The notes below the pieces were generated by a model. That model was not told the origin of the DNA. It saw nothing but the letters and a program-made list of their open reading frames with translations, and made no database searches. Made by a program: the position numbers and the translations under genes. Below are positions 26,782 through 34,387 of a stretch of DNA of 64,000 bases, piece by piece. Position 1 is the first letter of the stretch. Every line of letters starts with the position of its first letter. Source of the stretch: Actinomycetota bacterium (GTDB lineage Bacteria; Actinomycetota; Thermoleophilia; Gaiellales; Gaiellaceae); the NCBI GenBank assembly GCA_003134505.1, contig PLBK01000007.1, positions 1-64,000 of the forward strand. Reading direction: 5' to 3'.

Positions 26782-27167
26782 GGAAGGACGGCCACCGCCT
26801 CGACCTCGATCAGGAACTCGGGGAGCACGAGCGCGCTCACCTCGACGAGCGTGCTGGCCGGCCGGGCCTCGCCGAAGAACTCCTGCCGCACGGGATTGAT
26901 GCGCGCCCGGTCGTCGATGTCCGTGAGAAACGTCGTCACCTTGACCACGTCGGCGAACGAGGCTCCGGCCGCGGCCAGGACGAGCCCGATGTTCGCGAAC
27001 ACCTGCCGCGCCTGCGCGACGACGTCGCCTTCGCCGACGACCTGCCCGTGCTCGTCGATCGACACGCAGCCCGACACGAAGAGCAGGTCGCCTGCCCGCA
27101 CGGCGTCCGTGTAGTGCGAGAACGGCTCGGGCAGGCCCTCGACCCGATACTCCTGCCGCGCGGTCAC
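26778..27167 (-). CDS. RidA (YjgF/UK114) family protein
   Basis: A 129-residue RidA-family protein. It has GDLLFVSGCVSIDEHGQVVGEGDVVAQARQVFANIGLVLAAAGASFADVVKVTTFLTDI and the C-terminal PASTLVEVSALVLPEFLIEVEAVA. Family members deaminate reactive enamines and imines or hydrolyse related intermediates. Conserved residues around the CVSID turn and Glu near the C-terminus are kept. GTG 27167 overlaps the SRPBCC stop (GTGA). It may handle an imine intermediate of the pathway. Confidence 0.9.
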   Translation of the reverse strand: MTARQEYRVEGLPEPFSHYTDAVRAGDLLFVSGCVSIDEHGQVVGEGDVVAQARQVFANIGLVLAAAGASFADVVKVTTFLTDIDDRARINPVRQEFFGEARPASTLVEVSALVLPEFLIEVEAVAVLP

Positions 27168-27607
27168 GTCGCCGCGAAGTGCGCCTTCAGCGCGTCGAAG
27201 CCTCCCTGGAAGACCTCCGTCGCGAAGAAGTTCTCCCAGTAGCCGATCTTGTCGCGGTCGCAGTCGAAGGACGTCCACCACTCGACGAAGCTCGTGTTCC
27301 CGTCCGTGACCGGCGTCACCCGGATCGTCGCCAGATAGTTGTCGACGTCGAACGGATCCTTCTGGAAGTCGTAGGTGTACGAGCGCTCGTGGTCGGAGTG
27401 GCCGACCAGCTTCTCGCGCAGGTGCGCGTCGTTCGTGAGCGTGAAGCTGCGGACGCCGCCGACCTGGTCGCCGGCCTTGCCGTCCTCGATCTCGCTGGTC
27501 GCCACCATGCCGCCGTGCCAGACCGGGAGCCCGTTGAAGTCGCGAATCCGCGCCCAGACCTCGTCCGCGGGCGCGTCGATCACCGTCGATGCGTAGGACT
27601 TCGCCAT
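27164..27607 (-). CDS. SRPBCC (polyketide cyclase/Bet v 1 fold) protein
   Basis: A 147-residue START-like helix-grip protein. It begins SYASTVIDAPADEVWARIRDFNGLPVWHGG and ends with WWTSFDCDRDKIGYWENFFATEVFQGGFDALKAHF, the pattern of polyketide-cyclase family 2. It binds a hydrophobic ligand in its cavity. Its catalytic role is unknown. ATG 27607 has an AAGGAAGG site. Confidence 0.85.
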   Translation of the reverse strand: MAKSYASTVIDAPADEVWARIRDFNGLPVWHGGMVATSEIEDGKAGDQVGGVRSFTLTNDAHLREKLVGHSDHERSYTYDFQKDPFDVDNYLATIRVTPVTDGNTSFVEWWTSFDCDRDKIGYWENFFATEVFQGGFDALKAHFAAT

Positions 27608-27634
27608 CTGCCTTCCTTTCGCGGGAGGAACAGC

Positions 27635-29296
27635 TTATTCGGACGCCGCCGCCCGGATCTCGGAGATCGTCTGCCGCGGGTGGATCGCCTCGGGGTCGAC
27701 GCGCAGGTCGAGGACCGCCGGCTTGCCCGACGCGACCGCGCGCTCGAAGGCGGCTTCCACGTCCGTGGTGCGCTCGACCGCCTCGGCGTGGCAGCCGAAG
27801 CTGCGCGCGAACTCAACGAAGTCCGGGTTGACGAGGTCGGTGCCGACGACGCGGCCGGGGAAGAGGCGCTCCTGGTGCATGCGGATCGTCCCGTACATGC
27901 CGTTGTTGACGACGAGCACGATCACGCCGAGGCCGTACTGGACGGCCGTGGCCAGTTCCGCCGCGCTCATCATGAAGTCGCCGTCGCCGGCCAGGCAGAC
28001 GGCCGTGCGCTCCGGGTCGAGCACCTTCGCGGTCAGCGCGGCCGGCAGCCCGTACCCCATCGCACCGGCCCGCGGCGCCAGCTGCGTTGGATAGCGCGAG
28101 AACTCGTAGAAGCGATGCACCCAGACGGTGAAGTTGCCGGCGCCGCAGGCGAGCACGGCGTCGTCCGGCAGGCGGGCGCCCAGGAACGCCATCACCTCGC
28201 CCAGGTCGAGGTCTCCCGGGAGCGGCCGGCGCGCGAGACTGCCGAGGTAGTCGGCGCGGGCGGTCTCGGCCCAGCCGGCCCGGCGCGACGAGTCGCCCGG
28301 CTCGAGCCGGGCGAGCGCCGCCGCGAGCTCCGGCAGCGCCGAGACGATCGGCAGCTCGGGCTCGTAGACACGGCCGAGCTCGTCCGGGTCGGGATGCGCA
28401 TGCACGAGCGTCTGGCGCGGCCGCGGCGCCTCGAGCAGCGAGTAGCCGCGCGTCGTCACCTCGCCGAGCCGCCCGCCGAGGGCGAGGATGAGATCGGCCT
28501 GCTCGACGTGCCGGGCCAGGTTCGGGTCCATCCCGAGCGTCAGGTGGCCAGCGTAGGCCCGGGAGTGGTTGTCGACGTAGTCCTGGCAGCGGAACGAGGC
28601 GGCGACGGGGACCCGGTTGGCCTCGCAGAACGCGAGGGCGTCGTCCGCGGCCTGCGCGCTCCAGCCGCCCTCGCCGACGATCGCGAGCGGCCGCTCGGAT
28701 CGGTCGAGCAGCTCGCGCAGCCGGCGCAGGTCCTCGCCGCTCGGCTCGGGCCGCGCGACGTGGGCCGGCGCGCCGTCGGGCGCGTCCGTCTCCTCCATGA
28801 GCACGTCCTCGGGGAGCGCGAGCACGACAGGGCCAGGTCGCCCGCTCGTCGAGACCGCGAACGCACGGGCGACGAGCTCGGGCAGTCGCTCGGCCGTCTC
28901 CGCCTCGGAGACCCACTTGGCCAGGCCGAGCCCGCCGAACGCGTGCGGGTAGTCGAGCTCCTGGAACGCGTCGCGGCCGAGGAACGCACGCGGCGCCTGT
29001 CCGACGAGCAGGATCATCGGCGTCGAGTCCTGGGAGGCGATGTGGACGCCGACGCTCGCGTGCGTGGCGCCCGGCCCGCGCGTGACGAGGCAGATGCCGG
29101 GCCGGCCGGTCAGCTTGCCGTACGCCTCGGCCATGTTCGCCGCGGCCGCCTCGTGGCGGCAGGAGATCAGCCGGATGTCCGCGTCGTGCAGCGCGTCGAG
29201 GATCGCGAGATAGCTCTCGCCCGGCACGCAGAAGGCGTGCTCGACCCCGTGCAGCTCCAGCTGGTCGACCAGGACCTGTCCGCCGGTGCGGGCCAC
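27635..29296 (-). CDS. Thiamine-diphosphate-dependent enzyme, acetolactate-synthase/benzoylformate-decarboxylase type
   Basis: A 553-residue ThDP enzyme with the three usual domains. The cofactor-activating glutamate E49 lies in SCRHEAAAANMAEAYG. The middle domain is of the transhydrogenase-like type. The ThDP motif GDGDFMMSAAELATAVQYGLGVIVLVVNN carries GDG and NN. It should decarboxylate or ligate a 2-oxo acid. It lies amid a catabolic operon rather than next to an ilvN regulatory subunit, so a decarboxylase or carboligase role is more likely than valine biosynthesis. GTG 29296 lies just after the cupin stop. Confidence 0.88.
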   Translation of the reverse strand: MARTGGQVLVDQLELHGVEHAFCVPGESYLAILDALHDADIRLISCRHEAAAANMAEAYGKLTGRPGICLVTRGPGATHASVGVHIASQDSTPMILLVGQAPRAFLGRDAFQELDYPHAFGGLGLAKWVSEAETAERLPELVARAFAVSTSGRPGPVVLALPEDVLMEETDAPDGAPAHVARPEPSGEDLRRLRELLDRSERPLAIVGEGGWSAQAADDALAFCEANRVPVAASFRCQDYVDNHSRAYAGHLTLGMDPNLARHVEQADLILALGGRLGEVTTRGYSLLEAPRPRQTLVHAHPDPDELGRVYEPELPIVSALPELAAALARLEPGDSSRRAGWAETARADYLGSLARRPLPGDLDLGEVMAFLGARLPDDAVLACGAGNFTVWVHRFYEFSRYPTQLAPRAGAMGYGLPAALTAKVLDPERTAVCLAGDGDFMMSAAELATAVQYGLGVIVLVVNNGMYGTIRMHQERLFPGRVVGTDLVNPDFVEFARSFGCHAEAVERTTDVEAAFERAVASGKPAVLDLRVDPEAIHPRQTISEIRAAASE

Positions 29297-29297
29297 C

Positions 29298-29783
29298 CTA
29301 GAGCGGCTGCTCGAAGTAGATCCGGGCCTGCTGCAGCTTCGGCTTCTCGTCGTCGGCGGGATCGACGTAGCGGATCGTCCGCTTCCCCTCCAGCTCGCGC
29401 GGCACGAGCATCACGCGCACGAACGCGGTCTCCTCGTCCGGCGACGCGGCAGCGAAGACGGGCTCCGGCCCGCTCTCGTACCACCATTCGAGCGGACCGT
29501 GCTCGTGCGACTCCTCGGCCGAGTCGATCCTGATCCGGCCTTTCAGGAGCATGCGGATCCCCGGGCCGGGATGCGTGTGCCGGTGGGCGACGCCGCCGGG
29601 CGGGAAGTCGACCCGGTCGCAGCGGATCAGCCAGTCGCCCTGCGGCCGCTCGTCGACCTCCCAGACGATCGCCAGGCCGTCGACGTGCGCCGCGCCGAAG
29701 TGCGCCTCGTCACGCTCGACGTCGTAGACGACGCGCGGGCCGGCCTGCGTCTCGACCCCGTCCGGGCAGAGCGTGACCCTCAA
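29298..29783 (-). CDS. Cupin-domain protein
   Basis: A 161-residue cupin. The core DFPPGGVAHRHTHPGPGIRMLLKGRIRI contains the HxH metal motif. The start was set at TTG 29783, where TTGA overlaps the stop of the SDR gene; homology-like sequence (VVYDVERDEAHFGAAHVDGLAIVWEV) follows directly. It may act on the keto or hydroxy product of its neighbours. Confidence 0.75.
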   Translation of the reverse strand: MRVTLCPDGVETQAGPRVVYDVERDEAHFGAAHVDGLAIVWEVDERPQGDWLIRCDRVDFPPGGVAHRHTHPGPGIRMLLKGRIRIDSAEESHEHGPLEWWYESGPEPVFAAASPDEETAFVRVMLVPRELEGKRTIRYVDPADDEKPKLQQARIYFEQPL

Positions 29784-30520
29784 TGGAAGTACTGGCCGCC
29801 GTCGATGACCATCGTCTGGCCGGTGATGAAGTCGGCTCCGGGGCCGCACAGGAACACGACCGCGCCGACCACGTCCTCGGGCACCTGGTCGCGCTGGAGC
29901 GTCCGCGCCGCGACCGACGCGTCGCGCAGCTTCTCGACCACCTCCGGATTGGCCATGACCCCATCGGACATGGTGAAGCCCGGCGCGACGCAGTTGACGT
30001 GGATCTCGTCCTTGCCGAGCTCCTTCGCGAGCGCGCGCGTGAACGCCACGATCGCGCCCTTGCTCGTCACGTAGTGGAGCAGGTAGGGCACGCCCCGAAA
30101 CGGCGTCCCGGACGAGATGTTGACTATCTTGCCGCCGCCCCGGCCGCGCATGACCGGCACGACCGCGCGGCAGGTCAGGAACATCGACGCGACGTTGACG
30201 TCCATCACCTGCCGCCACTCGTCGGGCGGGATCTCGGTGAACGGCCGCATGGCCAGCGACGCGTAGAGCCCGGCGTTGTTGACGAGGATGTCGAGCCCGC
30301 CGTGACGGTCGACCGTCTCGCGGACCATGGCCTCGACGTCGGCCTCGCTGGACACGTCCGCGCGGATGCCGCCCTCCGGCGGGTTCAGGTCGGCGATCAC
30401 CACGGTCGCCCCCTCGCGCCCGAGCCCGTCGGCGATCGCGCGGCCGATGCCCTGCGCGCCCCCGGTGACGAGCGCGATCTTGCCGTCGAGCCGTGCTGTC
30501 ACAGAAGCTGGGCCGCTCAT
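29780..30520 (-). CDS. Short-chain dehydrogenase/reductase (SDR)
   Basis: A 246-residue classical SDR: NAD(P) motif TGGAQGIG, NNAG, catalytic Ser in IVNISSGTPFRG, the YxxxK equivalent reading LHYVTSKGA and PGFTMSDGV after it. The acidic residue in VVIADLNPP suggests NAD(H). ATG 30520 is linked to the NIPSNAP stop by TGATG. It oxidises or reduces a hydroxyl or keto group of the pathway substrate. Confidence 0.92.
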   Translation of the reverse strand: MSGPASVTARLDGKIALVTGGAQGIGRAIADGLGREGATVVIADLNPPEGGIRADVSSEADVEAMVRETVDRHGGLDILVNNAGLYASLAMRPFTEIPPDEWRQVMDVNVASMFLTCRAVVPVMRGRGGGKIVNISSGTPFRGVPYLLHYVTSKGAIVAFTRALAKELGKDEIHVNCVAPGFTMSDGVMANPEVVEKLRDASVAARTLQRDQVPEDVVGAVVFLCGPGADFITGQTMVIDGGQYFH

Positions 30521-30834
30521 CAGCGGATCGGCGAGAACGAGGTCGGCACCAGGATCCGGTTCCACTGCGTGTGCAGGAGCGGCTGCAGCCGGGCCAGGAA
30601 GGACTTCCAGCGCTCGTCGGCCTGCAGCTCGGCCCGGCGCCGCTCGCGCTCGCCGTAGCTCTCGTACCCCCACAGGCTGACGACCGAGGAGAGCTCGCCG
30701 ACGTCGACCGTGAACCAGCCGAGCAGGTTGCCGAGATGCGCCTGCTGGAGGGCGATTCCCTCCTCGTCGTACAGCTTCACGACCTCGGGCAGCTTGCCCG
30801 TGATCACGTGGTAGGTGCGCTCCTCGACGATCAC
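30520..30834 (-). CDS. NIPSNAP-family protein
   Basis: A 104-residue ferredoxin-like-fold protein. VEERTYHVITGKLPEVVKLYDEEGIALQQAHLGNLLGWF and VSLWGYESYGERERRRAELQADERWKSFLA are typical NIPSNAP sequences. Members occur in catabolic gene clusters, but a precise reaction is unknown. It is the first gene of the operon. GTG 30834 has no Shine-Dalgarno sequence but has TAGAAT seven bases upstream. Confidence 0.8.
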   Translation of the reverse strand: MIVEERTYHVITGKLPEVVKLYDEEGIALQQAHLGNLLGWFTVDVGELSSVVSLWGYESYGERERRRAELQADERWKSFLARLQPLLHTQWNRILVPTSFSPIR

Positions 30835-30841
30835 CCGACCG

Positions 30842-30847
30842 ATTCTA
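30842..30847 (-). promoter_or_regulatory. Candidate -10 box TAGAAT, leaderless start of the NIPSNAP-amidase operon
   Basis: On the minus strand TAGAAT, seven bases, then GTG 30834. This is the only promoter-like site for the seven-gene operon. The divergent small ORF starts 35 bases away. Confidence 0.5.
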
Positions 30848-30856
30848 TGAATGAGC

Positions 30857-30862
30857 CATACT
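30857..30862 (+). promoter_or_regulatory. Candidate -10 box CATACT for the small ORF and GNAT gene
   Basis: CATACT, seven bases, then GTG 30870. It is weaker than the other boxes because position 1 is C. Confidence 0.3.
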
Positions 30863-30869
30863 GCCGCGC

Positions 30870-30962
30870 GTGGGCCTCGGCGACCGCATCGAACCGTTCC
30901 TCTTCGAGCACCCCGGCCGCTCCGTCGAGAAGAAGCCGTTGATCGTGGACGCGCGGCGCTGA
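30870..30962 (+). CDS. Small ORF of 30 residues before the GNAT gene
   Basis: GTG 30870 to TGA 30962 encodes 30 residues, starting MGLGDRIEPFLFEHPG and ending PLIVDARR. Nearly every third codon position is G or C, as in real genes of this window. It could be a true small protein, a leader peptide for the GNAT gene 10 bases downstream, or the stump of a longer gene. No relative is recognised. Confidence 0.35.
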   Translation: MGLGDRIEPFLFEHPGRSVEKKPLIVDARR

Positions 30963-30972
30963 CGCCGGCGGC

Positions 30973-31734
30973 ATGCGACAGGCAGAGCGAATCCAGGGGT
31001 ACATGCGAGACACCGCGCGCGGGTTCTACGACGCTGTCTCCGTGCCGCCGTTCACGGCCTTCTTCAGCCCGCGCGATCCGCTCCGCTACCTCAACTACGC
31101 GATCCCGGACGAGCCCGCGGGCGGCGACCTCCGAGCGACGCTCGAGCGGCTCCGCGCCGAGTTCCGCGAGCGGGAGCGGCTGCCTCGCCTCGAGTACGTC
31201 GAGGGGTTCGCCCCCGGGCTCGGCGCCGCGCTGGAACGAGCGGGGTTCGAGCTCGAGCTGCGGGCGCCGCTGATGACCTGCTCCGCCGCGGCGATCGCCG
31301 AGCTGTCCGCCGTCCCGAGACTCGAGATCGTCCCGGCGGGCCACGACGTCCGTGCCTATGTGACCATCGGCCGACGCGGCTTCGGGTCAGGCGACGAGCC
31401 GGAGGCCACGGACGAGCAGGTCGAGGCATGGCGCGCCCGACGTCGACCCGAAGGGTTGTCGCTGCTCGGCCTGCTCGACGGCGAGCCGGTCGCCGTCGGC
31501 GCCGCGACACCCCCGCTCGACGGCCTCTCCGAAGTCGCAGGCATCGCCGTGCTCGAGCATGCACGCGGCCGGGGCATCGGCGCCGCGATGACGGCGGCCG
31601 CGGCCGGGGCGGGCGTGGCCCACGGAGCGGAGCTCGCCTTCCTCTCACCCGGCTCGGACGGCGCGCAGTCCGTCTACGAGCGGGTCGGATTCCGCCCGGC
31701 CGAGACGTCGCTGTACTACGCCGATCCCGAGTGA
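30973..31734 (+). CDS. GNAT-family acetyltransferase
   Basis: A 253-residue protein. The C-terminal half is a GNAT domain with motif A GIAVLEHARGRGIGAAMTAAAA and AQSVYERVGFRPAETSLYY at the end; the N-terminal half (FFSPRDPLRYLNYAIPDEP) resembles the non-catalytic GNAT half found in two-domain acetyltransferases. The acceptor is unknown. ATG 30973 has no clear ribosome binding site, and coupling to the small ORF upstream is possible. Confidence 0.8.
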   Translation: MRQAERIQGYMRDTARGFYDAVSVPPFTAFFSPRDPLRYLNYAIPDEPAGGDLRATLERLRAEFRERERLPRLEYVEGFAPGLGAALERAGFELELRAPLMTCSAAAIAELSAVPRLEIVPAGHDVRAYVTIGRRGFGSGDEPEATDEQVEAWRARRRPEGLSLLGLLDGEPVAVGAATPPLDGLSEVAGIAVLEHARGRGIGAAMTAAAAGAGVAHGAELAFLSPGSDGAQSVYERVGFRPAETSLYYADPE

Positions 31735-31760
31735 TGTCGATTTCCGTCTCCTCGTTCGTC
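31735..31760 (+). promoter_or_regulatory. ECF42-type promoter upstream of the DGPF gene
   Basis: TGTCGA at 31735-31740, a 16-base spacer, then CGTC at 31757-31760. This agrees with the bipartite motif I recall for ECF42 sigma factors (TGTCGA at -35 and CG(A/T)C at -10). It overlaps the end of the GNAT gene and would transcribe the DGPF gene and the sigma factor itself. Confidence 0.6.
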
Positions 31761-31792
31761 CTCGAGACGTAACCGACCTGAAGGAGGAAGTC

Positions 31793-32161
31793 ATGCAGTA
31801 CATGCTGCTCATCTACAGCTCCGAGGAGGCGTGGGCCTCGATGACCGAGGACGAGCGCAACGCCGTCTACGGCGACTACTTCACGTTCACCAACGCCATC
31901 CGCGAGAGCGGCAACTTCGTCGACGGCGCCCCACTCCAGCCGATCAGCACCGCGACCGCCGTGCGCGTGCGAGACGGCGAGCAGCTCGTCACCGACGGGC
32001 CCTTCGCCGAGACCAAGGAGCAGCTCGGCGGCTTCTACCTCGTCGAGGCTGAGAACGTGGACGAGGCGATCGAGATCGCGGCACGGATCCCGGGTGCCCG
32101 CTACGGCACGATCGAGGTGCGTCCCGTGCTTCCGATGGGCGCGGAGGCCGCCTCCGCTTGA
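31793..32161 (+). CDS. YCII/DGPF-domain protein, ECF42 partner
   Basis: A 122-residue YCII-related protein with a ferredoxin-like fold. The name-giving DGPF occurs in [29 protein letters not shown]. Such proteins are genetically linked to ECF42 sigma factors and are usually among their targets; some may act as sensors or small enzymes. ATG 31793 has a clear GAAGGAGGAA site. Its stop overlaps the sigma factor's TTG start (TTGA). Confidence 0.9.
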   Translation: MQYMLLIYSSEEAWASMTEDERNAVYGDYFTFTNAIRESGNFVDGAPLQPISTATAVRVRDGEQLVTDGPFAETKEQLGGFYLVEAENVDEAIEIAARIPGARYGTIEVRPVLPMGAEAASA

Positions 32162-33369
32162 GCGCCGTCGCAGACGTCTTCCATGAGCACTGGGGGCGGG
32201 CCGTCGCCGCGCTCGTCAGGGCCACGGGAGACGTCGATCTCGCCGAGGACGCCGTCCAGGAAGCGTTCGCGATCGCCGTCGAGCGCTGGCCGCGGGACGG
32301 CGTCCCGGCGAGCCCGCTCGGGTGGATCGTGACCACGGCGCGCAACCGGGCCATCGACCGCCTCCGGCGCGAGCGGACGCTGGTGGCGAAGCTGCCGGAG
32401 GTGGAGCGGCTCGCCGCTGCGGGCGACGGAGAGGAGCCGGAGGAGGACGACGTGGAGAGCACGATCCCCGACGAGCGGCTGGAGCTGATCTTCACGTGCT
32501 GCCACCCGGCGCTCTCGCGCGAGGCGCAGGTCGCGCTCACGCTCCGGCTGCTCGGCGGGCTCACGACCGACGAGATCGCACGGGCCTTTCTGACCGGTGA
32601 GCAGACGATGGCCCAGCGGCTCGTGCGGGCCAAGCAGAAGATCCGCGCCGCGGGCATCCCGTTCCGGGTCCCGCCCGACCACCTGCTGCCCGATCGGCTG
32701 GCGGCGGTGCTCGCGGTCGTCTACCTGATCTTCAACGAGGGCTACTCGCGCGTCCGGCACGACCTCTGCGCCGAGGCGATCCGGCTCGGGAGGATGCTGG
32801 TCGCGCTGATGCCGGACGAGCCCGAGGCGCTCGGCCTCTCGGCGCTGATGCTGCTGCACGACTCGCGGCGCGCCACGCGTGTGGGCGCGGACGGCGCGCT
32901 CGTGCTGCTGGAGGATCAGGACCGGTCGCTCTGGGACACGGCTGCGATCGCCGAGGGGCGCGAGCTCGTCGAGCGGGCGCTGCGGCTGCGGCGCGTCGGC
33001 CCGTACCAGCTGCAGGCGGCGATCGCCGCGCTCCACGCCGAGCCCGAACGCGAGGCGGACTGGCCGCAGATCGTCGCGCTGTACGGCGAGCTCGAGCGGC
33101 TCGCACCCTCGCCCGTCGTCGAGCTGAACCGCGCTGCCGCAGTGGCCATGGCTGACGGGCCCGAGCTGGGCCTGGCGCTGATCGACCGGATCGATGGGCT
33201 CGACGGCTACGTGTCCTTCCACGCCGCGCGCGCCGACCTCCTGCGCCGTCTGGGGCGCGGGGCCGACGCGGCGGCGGCCTACGAGCGCGCCCTGGCCCTG
33301 GCCCCGGACGGCCCGGAACGCCGCTACCTGGCGCGTCGCCTCGCCGAGCTCGGCGGCGATCACCGATAA
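32158..33369 (+). CDS. ECF42-type RNA polymerase sigma factor with long C-terminal extension
   Basis: A 403-residue sigma factor. Region 2 ([24 protein letters not shown], then [21 protein letters not shown]) and region 4 ([36 protein letters not shown]) occupy about the first 165 residues. The rest is the SnoaL-unrelated helical, TPR-like extension of this group ([23 protein letters not shown], and [41 protein letters not shown]). In this group the extension takes the role of an anti-sigma factor. The TTG start overlaps the DGPF stop. It probably drives the TGTCGA promoter at 31735. Confidence 0.92.
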   Translation: MSAVADVFHEHWGRAVAALVRATGDVDLAEDAVQEAFAIAVERWPRDGVPASPLGWIVTTARNRAIDRLRRERTLVAKLPEVERLAAAGDGEEPEEDDVESTIPDERLELIFTCCHPALSREAQVALTLRLLGGLTTDEIARAFLTGEQTMAQRLVRAKQKIRAAGIPFRVPPDHLLPDRLAAVLAVVYLIFNEGYSRVRHDLCAEAIRLGRMLVALMPDEPEALGLSALMLLHDSRRATRVGADGALVLLEDQDRSLWDTAAIAEGRELVERALRLRRVGPYQLQAAIAALHAEPEREADWPQIVALYGELERLAPSPVVELNRAAAVAMADGPELGLALIDRIDGLDGYVSFHAARADLLRRLGRGADAAAAYERALALAPDGPERRYLARRLAELGGDHR

Positions 33370-33370
33370 T
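33365..33370 (+). promoter_or_regulatory. Candidate -10 box GATAAT, leaderless start of the cupin gene
   Basis: GATAAT overlaps the sigma-factor stop codon (TAA) and is followed by six bases (CCCCGC) and GTG 33377. It is one of the cleanest leaderless spacings in the window. Confidence 0.5.
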
Positions 33371-33376
33371 CCCCGC

Positions 33377-33736
33377 GTGGGAGACGACCGGCTGCAGTTC
33401 GTCCACTTCGACGATGTCAAGGCGTTCGAGCTCGCCGCCGGGGTCACGGGGCGACCGCTCTTCGGCGCCGGCGCGATGATCAACCTGATCGAGCTGCAGC
33501 CCGGCTCGATCGTCCCGCTCCACAGCCATCCGCACGAGCAGCTCGGCATAGTCCTGCGCGGAATGCAGGCGCTGGTGATCGACGGCGAGGCGCACGAGCT
33601 CGGCCCGATGGAGGGCTACGTCCTGCCCGGAGGCGTCGAGCACTCGGCCTATTGCGGCCCCGAGGGCGCGCTCGTGGTCGACATCTTCCAGCCGGTGCGC
33701 GAGGACTACCGCGACCGCTGGCACGCGCTTCCGTAG
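33377..33736 (+). CDS. Cupin-domain protein
   Basis: A 119-residue cupin: motif 1 PGSIVPLHSHPHEQLGIVLRG and motif 2 LGPMEGYVLPGGVEHSAYCG. The His/His/Glu or Gln ligands of a mononuclear metal site are in place. Function is unknown; it is similar in type to cupins that tail sugar-acid or aromatic degradation sets. GTG 33377 is chosen by the GATAAT box. Confidence 0.8.
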   Translation: MGDDRLQFVHFDDVKAFELAAGVTGRPLFGAGAMINLIELQPGSIVPLHSHPHEQLGIVLRGMQALVIDGEAHELGPMEGYVLPGGVEHSAYCGPEGALVVDIFQPVREDYRDRWHALP

Positions 33737-33745
33737 GCGGGAGAG

Positions 33746-34366
33746 CTAGAGCACGCCGAACCGCTCGTACGCCTCGGCCGCCGGCATGCCCGCGGCGACA
33801 GCGGCGCGGAACTCGCTCTCGCGTGATTCCTTCTCCCGCGCGGCGCCGATGACCTCGCCCTCGACTTCGGGCGGGACGACGACCACGCCGTCCTCGTCCG
33901 CCACCACGAGCGCACCGGGCTCGACGAGCACGCCGTCGATCTCGACCGGCTCGCCGTGCGCTATGACCTCGAACCGGCCGTCGATGTCGTACGGCACCGT
34001 TCCGCAGCCGAAGAGCGCGAATCCCGAGGCGCGCACCTCGGGCAGGTCGCGGACGTAGCCCTCGCACACCGCTCCGGCCGCTCCGCGTGCCATGCACGCC
34101 GTCGCCATCAGCTCACCGAAGAGCGCTGCATCCTTGGCGCGGCCGCCGGGAATCACGACGACAGCGCCGGCCGGCACCGCGTCGAGCGCCCGCAGGAGCC
34201 CGCGATATGGCGGGTCGGACGGCGCATCGACCCGCTCGAGCACGAACGGGAAGGCGCGGCCCTCGAGCCGGCCGCCGCTCAGCGGGACGATGTCGGGCGC
34301 CAGGCACTGCCGGCGCCGGCCGGCGTGGTCGAGCGCATCCGAGAGCAATGACGTCCGCAGAGACAC
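33746..34366 (-). CDS. RraA-like protein / HMG-aldolase family
   Basis: A 206-residue RraA-fold protein. The active-site stretches RAKDAALFGELMATACMARGAAGAVCEGYVRDL are those of 4-hydroxy-4-methyl-2-oxoglutarate and related oxaloacetate-decarboxylating aldolases, which cleave products of aromatic ring fission. The R-D pair (YVRDL) that binds substrate and metal is kept. It lies only 21 bases from the divergent AMP-ligase gene. GTG 34366 has GATGAT eight bases upstream. Confidence 0.85.
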   Translation of the reverse strand: MSLRTSLLSDALDHAGRRRQCLAPDIVPLSGGRLEGRAFPFVLERVDAPSDPPYRGLLRALDAVPAGAVVVIPGGRAKDAALFGELMATACMARGAAGAVCEGYVRDLPEVRASGFALFGCGTVPYDIDGRFEVIAHGEPVEIDGVLVEPGALVVADEDGVVVVPPEVEGEVIGAAREKESRESEFRAAVAAGMPAAEAYERFGVL

Positions 34367-34387
34367 GATCTGCCATCATCGCGCACC

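Noticed and set aside
27635-29296. Acetolactate synthase of valine/isoleucine biosynthesis (ilvB)
   Set aside because: No ilvN or ilvC is adjacent and the gene lies in a catabolic operon, so only the ThDP family is claimed.
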